Origin: Polaromonas sp.
GTDB taxonomy: Bacteria > Pseudomonadota > Gammaproteobacteria > Burkholderiales > Burkholderiaceae_C
Reading direction: 5' to 3'
DNA length: 64,000 nucleotides
Assembly (NCBI RefSeq): GCF_029945685.1
Contig: NZ_JAQSDA010000013.1
Location: 62,001 to 126,000, forward strand
Shown: piece by piece, positions 9,693 to 17,037 of the stretch
Layout of the letters: each line of letters begins with the position of its first letter
Numbering within the stretch: the stretch's first letter is position 1
Made by a program: the position numbers and the translations under genes
The notes under the pieces: model-generated
What the model was told of the DNA's origin: nothing
Database searches by the model: none
Seen by the model: only the letters and a program-made list of their open reading frames with translations

Positions 9693-9721
9693 GCAAATGA
9701 GAATTGTAAGCATCTACAATT
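9693..9721. promoter_or_regulatory. Candidate Fur-like site and inverted repeat between the ABC permease and ATPase genes
   Basis: A half-site like a Fur box (AATGAGAAT) at about 9695-9703 runs into a perfect inverted repeat, AATTGTA (9702-9708) and TACAATT (9715-9721), with six bases between. Each arm also contains a -10-like TACAAT, on opposite strands. The placement suits control of both divergent genes. Iron control is inferred from the transporter type. Confidence 0.45.
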
Positions 9722-9727
9722 GAACCC

Positions 9728-10822
9728 ATGTTCCTGGAACTTTCCAATCTGGTGGTGCATTACGCAGGCCGCTCCCGCCCAGCCGTCGGCGGCGTGTCGC
9801 TGGGACTGCGCACCGGGGAAATTGGCGTGCTGATCGGGCCCTCCGGCTGCGGAAAAACCACCTTGCTGCGGGCCGTTGCCGGCCTGGAGCGGGCCCAGGC
9901 CGGCAGCATTTCGCTGGCACAGGAAATCGTCAGCAGCGGCAAGCATCATGTGCCGGCAGAAGAGCGGCGCATCGGCATGGTGTTTCAGGACTATGCCCTG
10001 TTTCCCCACCTCGACGTGGGCCACAACGTGGCCTTTGGGTTGACACACCTGAAACCGGCAGAACGCCAGCAGCGCGTCAGCGAGGTGCTGGAGATGGTCG
10101 GTCTGGACAAGGCCCAGAAACGTTACCCGCATGAATTGTCGGGCGGGCAGCAGCAACGTGTGGCCCTGGCGCGCGCACTGGCCCCCCGGCCGCGCCTGCT
10201 GTTGCTGGACGAGCCCTTTTCCAATCTGGATGTGGATCTGCGCGAGCGCCTCGCGCATGAGGTGCGCGGCATCCTGAAGCTGGCCGGCGCCACGGCGCTG
10301 TTTGTCACCCACGACCAGCTCGAAGCCTTCGCCATCGGCGACCGTATCGGCGTCATGCACGAGGGCCAGCTGCACCAGTGGGATGAGGCCTACGAGCTGT
10401 ACCACCGGCCCGCGACACGTTTCGTGGCCGAGTTCATCGGCCACGGCGTGTTCACCCACGCCCAGTTGACACAGCAGGATCACAACGTGGTGCTCCACAC
10501 GGCACTGGGAGACCTCAGCGATGTGCTGGAGTGTCCCTTGCCGAGCGCCTACCCCGACGGCATCTGCGACGTGTTGCTGCGCGCCGACGACATCGTGCAT
10601 GACGATGCGGCCCCGGTGAAGGCGAAAATCCTGCGCAAGGCTTTTCGCGGTTCGGAGTTTCTCTACACATTGCAGCTGCAAAGCGGCGAAACCGTGATGG
10701 CGCATGTGCCCTCACACCACGACCATGCGCTCGGTGAATGGATAGGCATTCGGGCTGAAGTCGACCACGTGGTGACCTTCCAGCGCGACGACCACTCGTC
10801 CGTCGCTGCCCAGGAACCTTAA
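9728..10822 (+). CDS. fbpC: ABC transporter ATP-binding protein, ferric-iron (FbpC) type
   Basis: A 364-residue ATPase that powers the permease encoded divergently. All ABC motifs are intact: Walker A GPSGCGKTTLL near residue 37, Q-loop 'MVFQDYALFPHL', signature LSGGQQQRVALARA near 138, Walker B LLLLDEPFSNLD and the H-loop VTHDQ. The C-terminal 120 residues form the TOBE-like regulatory domain usual in this family. The start is ATG at 9728, very close behind an inverted repeat and a -10-like TACAAT, so the leader may be very short. Its last four bases overlap the convergent acyltransferase gene. Confidence 0.88.
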   Translation: MFLELSNLVVHYAGRSRPAVGGVSLGLRTGEIGVLIGPSGCGKTTLLRAVAGLERAQAGSISLAQEIVSSGKHHVPAEERRIGMVFQDYALFPHLDVGHNVAFGLTHLKPAERQQRVSEVLEMVGLDKAQKRYPHELSGGQQQRVALARALAPRPRLLLLDEPFSNLDVDLRERLAHEVRGILKLAGATALFVTHDQLEAFAIGDRIGVMHEGQLHQWDEAYELYHRPATRFVAEFIGHGVFTHAQLTQQDHNVVLHTALGDLSDVLECPLPSAYPDGICDVLLRADDIVHDDAAPVKAKILRKAFRGSEFLYTLQLQSGETVMAHVPSHHDHALGEWIGIRAEVDHVVTFQRDDHSSVAAQEP

Positions 10823-11553
10823 GCGCCCTCGCGCAGCATGCGCTCCACTTCCCGCTGCAGATCGGCCGCCCAGGTGCGCCGGTCCCGGCCGTCGCAGGGC
10901 TGGAGGTTCCCGAAAGTGACCTCGGCGCGGAGATGCCGCACGTTCAGGGTTTCCCAGATCGACACGAAAATCGAATCATCGTCGATGTAACGCGGCGCAA
11001 AACAGGTCTGCCCGGTATCGGCATCGACAAAACGCAGGGCCACGGGCTGCACCGGTGCGTCCGCCGAAATTGCCGCCTGCAGCAAGTTGGCGTGAAAGGG
11101 CTTGAGGCGGGTGCCGTCGCCCGTCGTTCCCTCGGGGAACACGGCAAGCACGTCCCCGAGCTGAAGCTGCCGGGTCATGTGGTGCACCACGCGGTGGGCA
11201 TCGCGCCTGGACTCCCGCTCTATGTACAGGGTACCGGCACCGCCGGCGAGCGTGCCGACCAGTGGCCAGTGCCTGATATCCGACTTGGAAACAAAGCGGC
11301 AGTAACGCGAGGCATGCAGCACCACGATATCCAGCCAGGAAAGGTGGTTGGCCACCAGCAGGGCCGGCCCCTCTGCCACGGGGGAACCCCTGACCAGCAG
11401 CTCGATGCCGACCATCTTCAACATGGCCATGGCCCAGACCTGGACACGGGCTTCTTTCGCCGGCTGCCCGAGCCGGGGAAACAGCGTCAGGATGGTCCAG
11501 ATGCCGACCGCTATATGCGCCAGGGCGCGCAACAGGCGCCAGACGGCTAGCAT
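10819..11553 (-). CDS. 1-acyl-sn-glycerol-3-phosphate acyltransferase (PlsC family)
   Basis: A 244-residue membrane-linked acyltransferase. Motif I of the PlsC family is seen as NHLSWLD near residue 70 (NHxxxxD), motif III as FPEGTT near residue 140. An N-terminal hydrophobic segment (LLRALAHIAVGIWTILTLF) should anchor it to the inner membrane. It adds the second acyl chain to lysophosphatidic acid in phospholipid synthesis, or acts on a related lipid such as an ornithine lipid; the sequence does not decide. ATG at 11553 is chosen, five bases after the pyrC' stop, making it the last gene of the pyr operon. Confidence 0.87.
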   Translation of the reverse strand: MLAVWRLLRALAHIAVGIWTILTLFPRLGQPAKEARVQVWAMAMLKMVGIELLVRGSPVAEGPALLVANHLSWLDIVVLHASRYCRFVSKSDIRHWPLVGTLAGGAGTLYIERESRRDAHRVVHHMTRQLQLGDVLAVFPEGTTGDGTRLKPFHANLLQAAISADAPVQPVALRFVDADTGQTCFAPRYIDDDSIFVSIWETLNVRHLRAEVTFGNLQPCDGRDRRTWAADLQREVERMLREGA

Positions 11554-11558
11554 GGCTT

Positions 11559-12851
11559 TCAGACCTCGTACGCGACTTGCCCGCCTACCAGCGTCCAGCA
11601 TACGCGGGCCGGCAACTGGTAGCCGGAAAACGGCGTGTGTTTGCCCTGGCTGCGCAAGGTGTCGGGCTGCACTGTCCATTCAGCCTGCGGGTTGAAAACA
11701 CAGATGTCGGCCACGCCGCCCTTGACCAGCTGCCCGGCGCTGGCCTGAAATGTCCCCAGAGCGCCGCCCAGGATGCGAGCCGGCTCACTGGTGAGCACAG
11801 CCAGCGCGCGGGACAGGCCCCCACCGCCGTCGGTGCCCCATTTGCAGGCCAGGCCCAGCAACAGTTCCAGCCCCGTGGCGCCCGGCTCGGCCTCGGCAAA
11901 AGGCAGGGTCTTCGCATCGGCCTCGACCGGGGTGTGGTCCGACACCAGCGCGTCGATGGTGCCGTCGAGCAGCCCCTGACGCAGCGCATCGCGGTCACGC
12001 TGCTGGCGCAGCGGCGGGTTCAGGCGCATACGGCTGTCGAAATAGCCAATATCAGTGTCCGTCAGGTGCAGGCTGTTGATGCTGACGTCCGCCGTCACAG
12101 CCAGACCGTCGGCCTTGGCCCTGGCCAGCAAGGCCACGCCGGCCGCGCTGCTGATGCGGCAGACGTGCACCCGCGCGCCGGTGACGCGCATCAGCTCGAA
12201 CAGCGTGTGCAACGCAATGGTCTCGGCAGCCACCGGCACACCGCTCAGGCCCAGCCGGGTCGCCAGCGCACCGCTGGCCGCCACGCCCCCACCCAGCCAG
12301 CTGTCCTGCGGACGCAGCCAGACGGTGTAGCCAAAGCTGGCGGCGTATTGCAGGGCGCGCAGCAGTACCTGGGTGTTGGCCAGAGGCACCTCGGCCTGGC
12401 TGAAACCGACACAGCCAGCCTCTGTCAGCTCCACCATTTCAGTCAATGCCTCCCCCTGCAGGGCCCGCGTGAGCGCGCCCAGCGGAAACACACGCGACTG
12501 GTGCAGCTTCTCCGCACGGAACTTGAGCATCTCGACCAGGCCGGGCTCGTCAAGCACCGGATCAGTGTCGGGCGGGCAGACCAGGCTGGTGACGCCGCCG
12601 GCGACGGCCGCTGCCAGCTCGCTCTCGAGCATGCCCTCGTGCTCGTAGCCCGGTTCGCGCAGGCGCGCCGACAGGTCCACCAGGCCCGGCGCCACGATGC
12701 AACCCGTGGCGTCAATCGTGCGGTTCGGCGTGAAATCTGCAACCGTGGTTTTCAGCGAGAGGATGCGCCCGGCGGCAATCGCCACGTCGCCCACTTCGTC
12801 AAGGCCCGAAGCCGGATCAATGACACGGCCATTCTTAATGAGGATCTTCAT
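11559..12851 (-). CDS. pyrC: Dihydroorotase-like protein PyrC' (catalytically inactive ATCase partner)
   Basis: A 430-residue amidohydrolase-fold protein. Active dihydroorotases have a metal-binding HxH in 'PGLVDLHVHLREPG'; here the segment reads [16 protein letters not shown], so both histidines are gone. A later ligand histidine is also replaced ('[10 protein letters not shown]' in place of CHIS), while '[13 protein letters not shown]' keeps the DH. This matches the inactive PyrC' (PyrX) known in Pseudomonas, which assembles with PyrB and is needed for aspartate carbamoyltransferase activity. The gene overlaps pyrB by four bases, in line with a complex. A true dihydroorotase should be encoded elsewhere. 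Confidence 0.9.
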   Translation of the reverse strand: MKILIKNGRVIDPASGLDEVGDVAIAAGRILSLKTTVADFTPNRTIDATGCIVAPGLVDLSARLREPGYEHEGMLESELAAAVAGGVTSLVCPPDTDPVLDEPGLVEMLKFRAEKLHQSRVFPLGALTRALQGEALTEMVELTEAGCVGFSQAEVPLANTQVLLRALQYAASFGYTVWLRPQDSWLGGGVAASGALATRLGLSGVPVAAETIALHTLFELMRVTGARVHVCRISSAAGVALLARAKADGLAVTADVSINSLHLTDTDIGYFDSRMRLNPPLRQQRDRDALRQGLLDGTIDALVSDHTPVEADAKTLPFAEAEPGATGLELLLGLACKWGTDGGGGLSRALAVLTSEPARILGGALGTFQASAGQLVKGGVADICVFNPQAEWTVQPDTLRSQGKHTPFSGYQLPARVCWTLVGGQVAYEV

Positions 12852-13810
12852 GCTTCGTTCCCGGCAACAATACTCATCACCGCCATGCGCACGGCGATGC
12901 CGAAAGTGACCTGGGGCAGGATCACGCTTTGTGCGCCATCAACCACGGCGGAGTCGATTTCGACGCCGCGGTTGATCGGACCGGGGTGCATGACGATGGC
13001 GTCGGGCTTGGCAAGCTTGAGCTTGTCGTTGGTCAGACCGAAACTTTTGAAAAATTCATGGCTGCTGGGCAACAGGGCACCGGACATGCGTTCATTCTGC
13101 AGCCTGAGCATGATGATCACGTCGGCCCCCTTGATGCCCTCTTCCAGGGTGTGGCAGACGCGCACACCCATTTGCGCCATGTCGGCTGGCACCAGCGTTT
13201 TCGGGCCTACCACCCTCACCTCCGGACAACCCAGCGTGGTCAGCGCATGGATGTCAGAGCGGGCCACGCGCGAGTGCAGCACGTCGCCGACAATCGCCAC
13301 GGTGAGGTTGCTGAAGTCCTTCTTGTAGTGGCGGATGGTGTACATGTCCAGCAGCCCCTGTGTCGGGTGCGCATGGCGGCCATCACCGGCATTGATCACA
13401 TGCACATGCGGCGCCACGTGCTGCGCGATCAGGTAAGGTGCGCCAGATTCGCTGTGGCGCACCACAAACAGGTCGGCCGCCATCGCGCTCAGGTTGGAGA
13501 TCGTATCGAGCAGCGACTCGCCCTTGGAGGCCGACGAGCGCGCAATGTCGAGGTTGATCACATCGGCCGACAGCCGCGTTGCCGCGATTTCGAAGGTCGT
13601 GCGGGTGCGGGTGGAGTTCTCGAAGAAGAGGTTGAAGACACTCTTGCCGCGCAGCAGCGGGACCTTTTTGACCTCGCGGTCGCTGACACTGACAAAGCTG
13701 GCAGCGGTATCGAGAATGTGGGTCAGCGTGGCTTTGGGCAGCCCTTCAATGGACAGGAGGTGAATCAGCTCACCGTTCTTGTTGAGTTGCGGGTTTCGTC
13801 GGTACAACAC
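12848..13810 (-). CDS. pyrB: Aspartate carbamoyltransferase catalytic chain
   Basis: A 320-residue transcarbamoylase that joins carbamoyl phosphate and aspartate in de novo pyrimidine synthesis. The carbamoyl phosphate motif is [14 protein letters not shown] near residue 60, and '[12 protein letters not shown]' is the second landmark. The start is GTG at 13810, supported by the conserved beginning ([24 protein letters not shown]) and an upstream AAGG. The gene lies between pyrR and the inactive pyrC' and overlaps the latter by four bases (ATGA). No regulatory pyrI gene is present, as expected for the PyrB-PyrC' class. Confidence 0.96.
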   Translation of the reverse strand: MLYRRNPQLNKNGELIHLLSIEGLPKATLTHILDTAASFVSVSDREVKKVPLLRGKSVFNLFFENSTRTRTTFEIAATRLSADVINLDIARSSASKGESLLDTISNLSAMAADLFVVRHSESGAPYLIAQHVAPHVHVINAGDGRHAHPTQGLLDMYTIRHYKKDFSNLTVAIVGDVLHSRVARSDIHALTTLGCPEVRVVGPKTLVPADMAQMGVRVCHTLEEGIKGADVIIMLRLQNERMSGALLPSSHEFFKSFGLTNDKLKLAKPDAIVMHPGPINRGVEIDSAVVDGAQSVILPQVTFGIAVRMAVMSIVAGNEA

Positions 13811-13851
13811 AATCAGACCTTTCGCAGGACGGCAGAAATGCAGGCGGAACT

Positions 13852-13869
13852 ACCGCCGGTGCCGGCGGT
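13852..13869 (-). promoter_or_regulatory. Perfect hairpin between pyrR and pyrB
   Basis: ACCGCCGG (13852-13859) and CCGGCGGT (13862-13869) form a perfect palindrome beginning at the last base of the pyrR stop codon. In the transcript it gives a strong stem-loop ahead of the GTG start of pyrB. No T-tract follows, so it is not a plain terminator. A role in PyrR-linked control or mRNA processing is speculative. Confidence 0.45.
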
Positions 13870-14381
13870 CATGCTGTCGCCCCCTGCACCTGGAAGCTGA
13901 ACTGGCCATCGTCACTGCGCGCCAGGGCCAGCGACTGCGACGCAGGCAGGGCCACCCGCGCAGCCGCAAAGTCGGCCTGTATCGGCAGTTCCCGGTCACC
14001 CCGATCCACCAGCACCACCAGCTTGACGCTGGCCGGCCGGCCGTAGTCAAACAACTCGTTGAGAATGGCGCGAATGGTGCGCCCGGTGTAGAGCACGTCG
14101 TCGAGCACGATGAGGTGGGCGCCGTTGACATCAAAAGGCAGCACGGTCTGACCGCTGGCCGACAGTCCGCGCTGGGAAAAATCGTCACGGTGCATCGCGG
14201 AGGACAGCGTACCGATGTCGTCAGCCAGCCCCAGATCGGTGCGCAGGCGCTCGGCCAGCCAGACGCCGCCTGAAGCCACACCTACCAGCCGCGGCGGGCG
14301 GTCATAGGTCGCCAGCAGCTGCTGCATGCCGCGCAGGACTTCGCGGTACAAGGCCTCGGCGTCCAGGGTCAGGCTGGTCAT
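13869..14381 (-). CDS. pyrR: PyrR regulator / uracil phosphoribosyltransferase
   Basis: A 170-residue type I phosphoribosyltransferase-fold protein. The PRPP-binding loop reads 'LIVLDDVLYTGRTIRAIL' near residue 95, and the flexible region 'LVVLVDRGDRELPIQADF' near 130 is typical of PyrR. In Bacillus PyrR binds pyr mRNA to attenuate transcription; in Pseudomonas it acts on pyrB transcription; it may also convert uracil to UMP. Its place directly before pyrB supports a regulatory role. It overlaps ruvX by four bases (ATGA). Confidence 0.93.
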   Translation of the reverse strand: MTSLTLDAEALYREVLRGMQQLLATYDRPPRLVGVASGGVWLAERLRTDLGLADDIGTLSSAMHRDDFSQRGLSASGQTVLPFDVNGAHLIVLDDVLYTGRTIRAILNELFDYGRPASVKLVVLVDRGDRELPIQADFAAARVALPASQSLALARSDDGQFSFQVQGATA

Positions 14382-14794
14382 GAAAAACTCCTTAAAAACT
14401 GCTCGAGGATTATGCAGGCAGACACCGCGTCCGCGTCAGGCGCGCCCTGCGACAGCGCTTCGGTGGTGCTGTAGCGCTCGTCAACCTCGAACACCTGCAG
14501 ACCGAAACGCCCGCGCAACTGGCGGGCGAATTTCCGGGCGCGTGCGGTGTTGTCGTGGCTGGCGCCGTCGGGATGGAAAGGAATGCCCACCACCAGGGCG
14601 TCGGGTTGCCACTCCCGGATTTTCAGGGCGATCGCCGCGAAACGGGCGTCGCCCTCGGCGGCGATGCTGCCTTGCGGCGTCGCCGTACGCGTCAGCCGGT
14701 TGCCGGTGGCAACACCGGTGCGTTTGACGCCAAAATCGAAAGCCAGAAATGTTTGCAGGTTGGCGGCCATGGCAGGCGGAGCCGCTGCACTCAT
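14378..14794 (-). CDS. ruvX: Putative pre-16S rRNA nuclease / Holliday junction resolvase-like YqgF
   Basis: A 138-residue RNase H-fold protein. The family pattern is clear: 'FLAFDFGVKRTGVA' at the N-terminus with the first catalytic Asp, 'ALVVGIPFHPDG' in the middle, 'VDERYSTTEA' and a final 'DAVSACIILEQFL' with the last acidic residue. YqgF trims the 5' end of 16S rRNA in E. coli and has also been called a Holliday junction resolvase. ATG at 14794 overlaps the yqgE stop by four bases; a longer in-frame reading would bury it far inside yqgE. The yqgE-ruvX pairing is widely conserved. Confidence 0.94.
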   Translation of the reverse strand: MSAAAPPAMAANLQTFLAFDFGVKRTGVATGNRLTRTATPQGSIAAEGDARFAAIALKIREWQPDALVVGIPFHPDGASHDNTARARKFARQLRGRFGLQVFEVDERYSTTEALSQGAPDADAVSACIILEQFLRSFS

Positions 14795-15378
14795 GCGTGC
14801 CCTGCCTCGGGCGACAACATCCAGCTCTGCAGGCCCAGCAGCATTAATGCCTTGTCGTAACGCTGCTCGACCGGCGTGTCGAAAATCAGCGAGAGGTCCG
14901 CCTCCACGGTGAGCCAGCTGTTGTCGGAAATTTCGGATTCCAGCTGCCCTTCGCCCCAGGCCGAATAGCCCAGGGAGACAAACACCCTGCGGGGCCCGGC
15001 GCCCGTGGAAAGGGCTTCCAGCACATCCTTGGAAGTGGTCATTTCCAGCCCACCGGGGATGGTCATGGTCGACGCGTATACCGTTTCGCTGCCTTCGAGC
15101 ATGCATTCATGGAGCACAAAACCACGCTCGATCTGCACCGGCCCGCCCTGGAACACGAGGGACTCGGTCAGGTCGTCGCGCCTCAGGGGCAAGGCCACCT
15201 TGTCGAACAGGCCCTGGAGGTTGATGTCGCTGGGTTTGTTGATCACCAGGCCCAGCGCGCCCCGTTCGCTGTGCTCGCACATGTAGACGACGCTTCTTGC
15301 GAAAGCCTCATCGTCCAGCCCGGGCATGGCAATCAGGAAGTGATGGGTCAGGTTGATCGGTGCAGAATCCAGTGCCAT
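14791..15378 (-). CDS. YqgE/AlgH family protein (UPF0301)
   Basis: A 195-residue protein with the family landmarks 'NLTHHFLIAMPGLDDEAFARSVVYMCEHSERGALGLVINKP' at the N-terminus (given for orientation), 'GGPVQIERGFVLH' and 'LGYSAWGEGQLE'. The biochemical role of YqgE is not settled; AlgH in Pseudomonas affects alginate expression. It is the first gene of the six-gene minus-strand operon running to the acyltransferase, so the operon promoter should lie in the 114 bases between it and the divergent photolyase gene. Confidence 0.94.
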   Translation of the reverse strand: MALDSAPINLTHHFLIAMPGLDDEAFARSVVYMCEHSERGALGLVINKPSDINLQGLFDKVALPLRRDDLTESLVFQGGPVQIERGFVLHECMLEGSETVYASTMTIPGGLEMTTSKDVLEALSTGAGPRRVFVSLGYSAWGEGQLESEISDNSWLTVEADLSLIFDTPVEQRYDKALMLLGLQSWMLSPEAGHA

Positions 15379-15492
15379 GTCGCAATTTTACGCGCTGCTG
15401 CTGCGTGCTGGAAGAAATAGCCGCCCGCCTGTTGCGCCATATCCCTGCGCCCCTCCCCTAACCCGCGCCACACCCATGACTGCTCCCGGAAC

Positions 15493-16977
15493 ATGAACAA
15501 GACATACGCCACGGGCCTGATGTGGTTCCGACGCGACTTGCGTATTGACGACAATGCGTCGCTGTACCACGCCCTCAAGGCCTGCCGCCAGGTTTTCTGC
15601 GTTTTCGTCCTTGACCGGGCCATTCTGGACGCCCTGCCGCGTGCCGACCGCCGCGTGGAGTTCATACGCGAGTCCTTGGTCGATCTGGACAGGCAGTTGG
15701 CGGAGTTGGGCCGCCACCATGGCGTGCTTCATGCCGGACTGATCGTGCAGCATGGTCAAGCGGACGAGGTCCTGCCGGCGCTGGCGCAGAAGCTGTCTGC
15801 CGAGGCCGTTTTTGCCGGCCACGACGACGAGCCCGGGTCGCTGGCACGCGACGCGCGGGTCAGCGGAGCGCTGGCAGGGAACGGCAGGGCGTTTCATAGC
15901 TTCAAGGACCACGTGATTTTCGAACGCAGGGAGGTGCTGACACTGGGCGGCACGCCGTACAGCGTTTTCACGCCCTACAAGAATGCCTGGCTCAGGAAGG
16001 TGGACGAGTTCTACCTCCGGCCCTACCCGGTGCACAACTACGGCGCCGCTCTGGCCGCCCTGCCTGCGGACAGCCGCACCGGCGTGCCCACGCTGGGTGA
16101 CATCGGTTTTGCACCGACCAACCTCGCTGAACTGAAAATTCCCACAGGCAGCCTCGGCGGCACGCACCTGTTTGACGATTTCATGGCGCGTATCGACCAG
16201 TACCACGCAACGCGTGACTTTCCTGCGATCAAAGGGCCGAGTTATCTGGGAGTGCACCTGCGCTTTGGCACGGTCTCCATCCGCCGCCTGGCGGCTACCG
16301 CGCTGCGCCTGCAAAGCGAAGGCAGTGCGGGTGCCGCAGTCTGGCTCAGCGAGCTGATCTGGCGCGATTTTTATGCGCAGATCCTGGGCAATTTCCCGCA
16401 TGTGGCCGAGCGCTCCTTCAAGCCCGCCTACGATGCCATCGCCTGGGAACAGGGGCCCCTTGCCGAGGCATTGTTTCAGGCCTGGTGTGAAGGCCGGACC
16501 GGCTACCCGCTGGTCGATGCAGCCATGGCCCAGATCAACCAGACCGGGTACATGCACAACCGTCTGCGCATGGTGACCGCCAGCTTCCTGGTGAAAGACC
16601 TGGGGCTGGACTGGCGCTGGGGCGAAAGGTATTTTGCCGAAAAACTCAACGACTTCGACTTGTCGGCCAACAACGGCGGCTGGCAATGGGCCGCCAGCAG
16701 CGGCTGTGACGCGCAACCCTACTTCCGCATCTTCAACCCGACGAGCCAGAGCGAAAAATTCGACGCTGACGGGAAGTTCATCCGCAAGTACCTGCCGCAG
16801 CTGGCCGGGCTGAATGGTGCCGACCTGCACAGCCCCTGGCTGGCCAAGCCCGTGGCGCTGGCGGCCGCCGGCGTCCGGCTGGGAGAAAACTACCCGCTTC
16901 CGGTCGTGCAGCATGACGCGGCGCGGGCACGGACCCTGCAACGCTACGCGCCTGTCAAGAAAACAGGCACCGAATGA
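15493..16977 (+). CDS. phrB: Deoxyribodipyrimidine photolyase
   Basis: A 494-residue class I photolyase that repairs cyclobutane pyrimidine dimers with light. The N-terminal alpha/beta antenna domain begins 'GLMWFRRDLRIDDNASLYHA'. The FAD-binding C-terminal half holds 'LGVHLRFGTVSIRRLA', 'LSELIWRDFYAQIL', 'TGYPLVDAAMAQINQTGYMHNRLRM' and 'WQWAASSGCDAQPYFRIFNP', all typical of CPD photolyases, including the FAD- and DNA-contact Trp/Arg residues. It stands alone between the divergent yqgE operon and the convergent chpA gene. Confidence 0.96.
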   Translation: MNKTYATGLMWFRRDLRIDDNASLYHALKACRQVFCVFVLDRAILDALPRADRRVEFIRESLVDLDRQLAELGRHHGVLHAGLIVQHGQADEVLPALAQKLSAEAVFAGHDDEPGSLARDARVSGALAGNGRAFHSFKDHVIFERREVLTLGGTPYSVFTPYKNAWLRKVDEFYLRPYPVHNYGAALAALPADSRTGVPTLGDIGFAPTNLAELKIPTGSLGGTHLFDDFMARIDQYHATRDFPAIKGPSYLGVHLRFGTVSIRRLAATALRLQSEGSAGAAVWLSELIWRDFYAQILGNFPHVAERSFKPAYDAIAWEQGPLAEALFQAWCEGRTGYPLVDAAMAQINQTGYMHNRLRMVTASFLVKDLGLDWRWGERYFAEKLNDFDLSANNGGWQWAASSGCDAQPYFRIFNPTSQSEKFDADGKFIRKYLPQLAGLNGADLHSPWLAKPVALAAAGVRLGENYPLPVVQHDAARARTLQRYAPVKKTGTE

Positions 16978-16985
16978 CCGCTCCC

Positions 16986-17037
16986 GTTTTCATAGCTTGA
17001 GGCGCTTGTCCAGCAAGGGCTGGACGCTCATTTATTT
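16986..17037 (+). repeat. Small hairpin repeat, copy 2, at the convergent phrB/chpA junction
   Basis: The core GTCCAGC-AAGG-GCTGGAC is a perfect 7-bp stem (17008-17014 with 17019-17025), preceded by CATAGCTTGAGGCGC and followed by an AT-rich tail. The tail reaches the chpA stop codon. The element sits between convergent genes and may help end transcription from both sides. Confidence 0.6.

Noticed and set aside
8243..9700. A 485-codon plus-strand frame opposite the ABC permease.
   Set aside because: It is Gln/His/Arg-rich with no motif; the permease frame has membrane helices and EAA loops.
11577..13328. A 583-codon plus-strand frame opposite pyrC' and pyrB.
   Set aside because: It is antisense to two recognised genes and has no domain.
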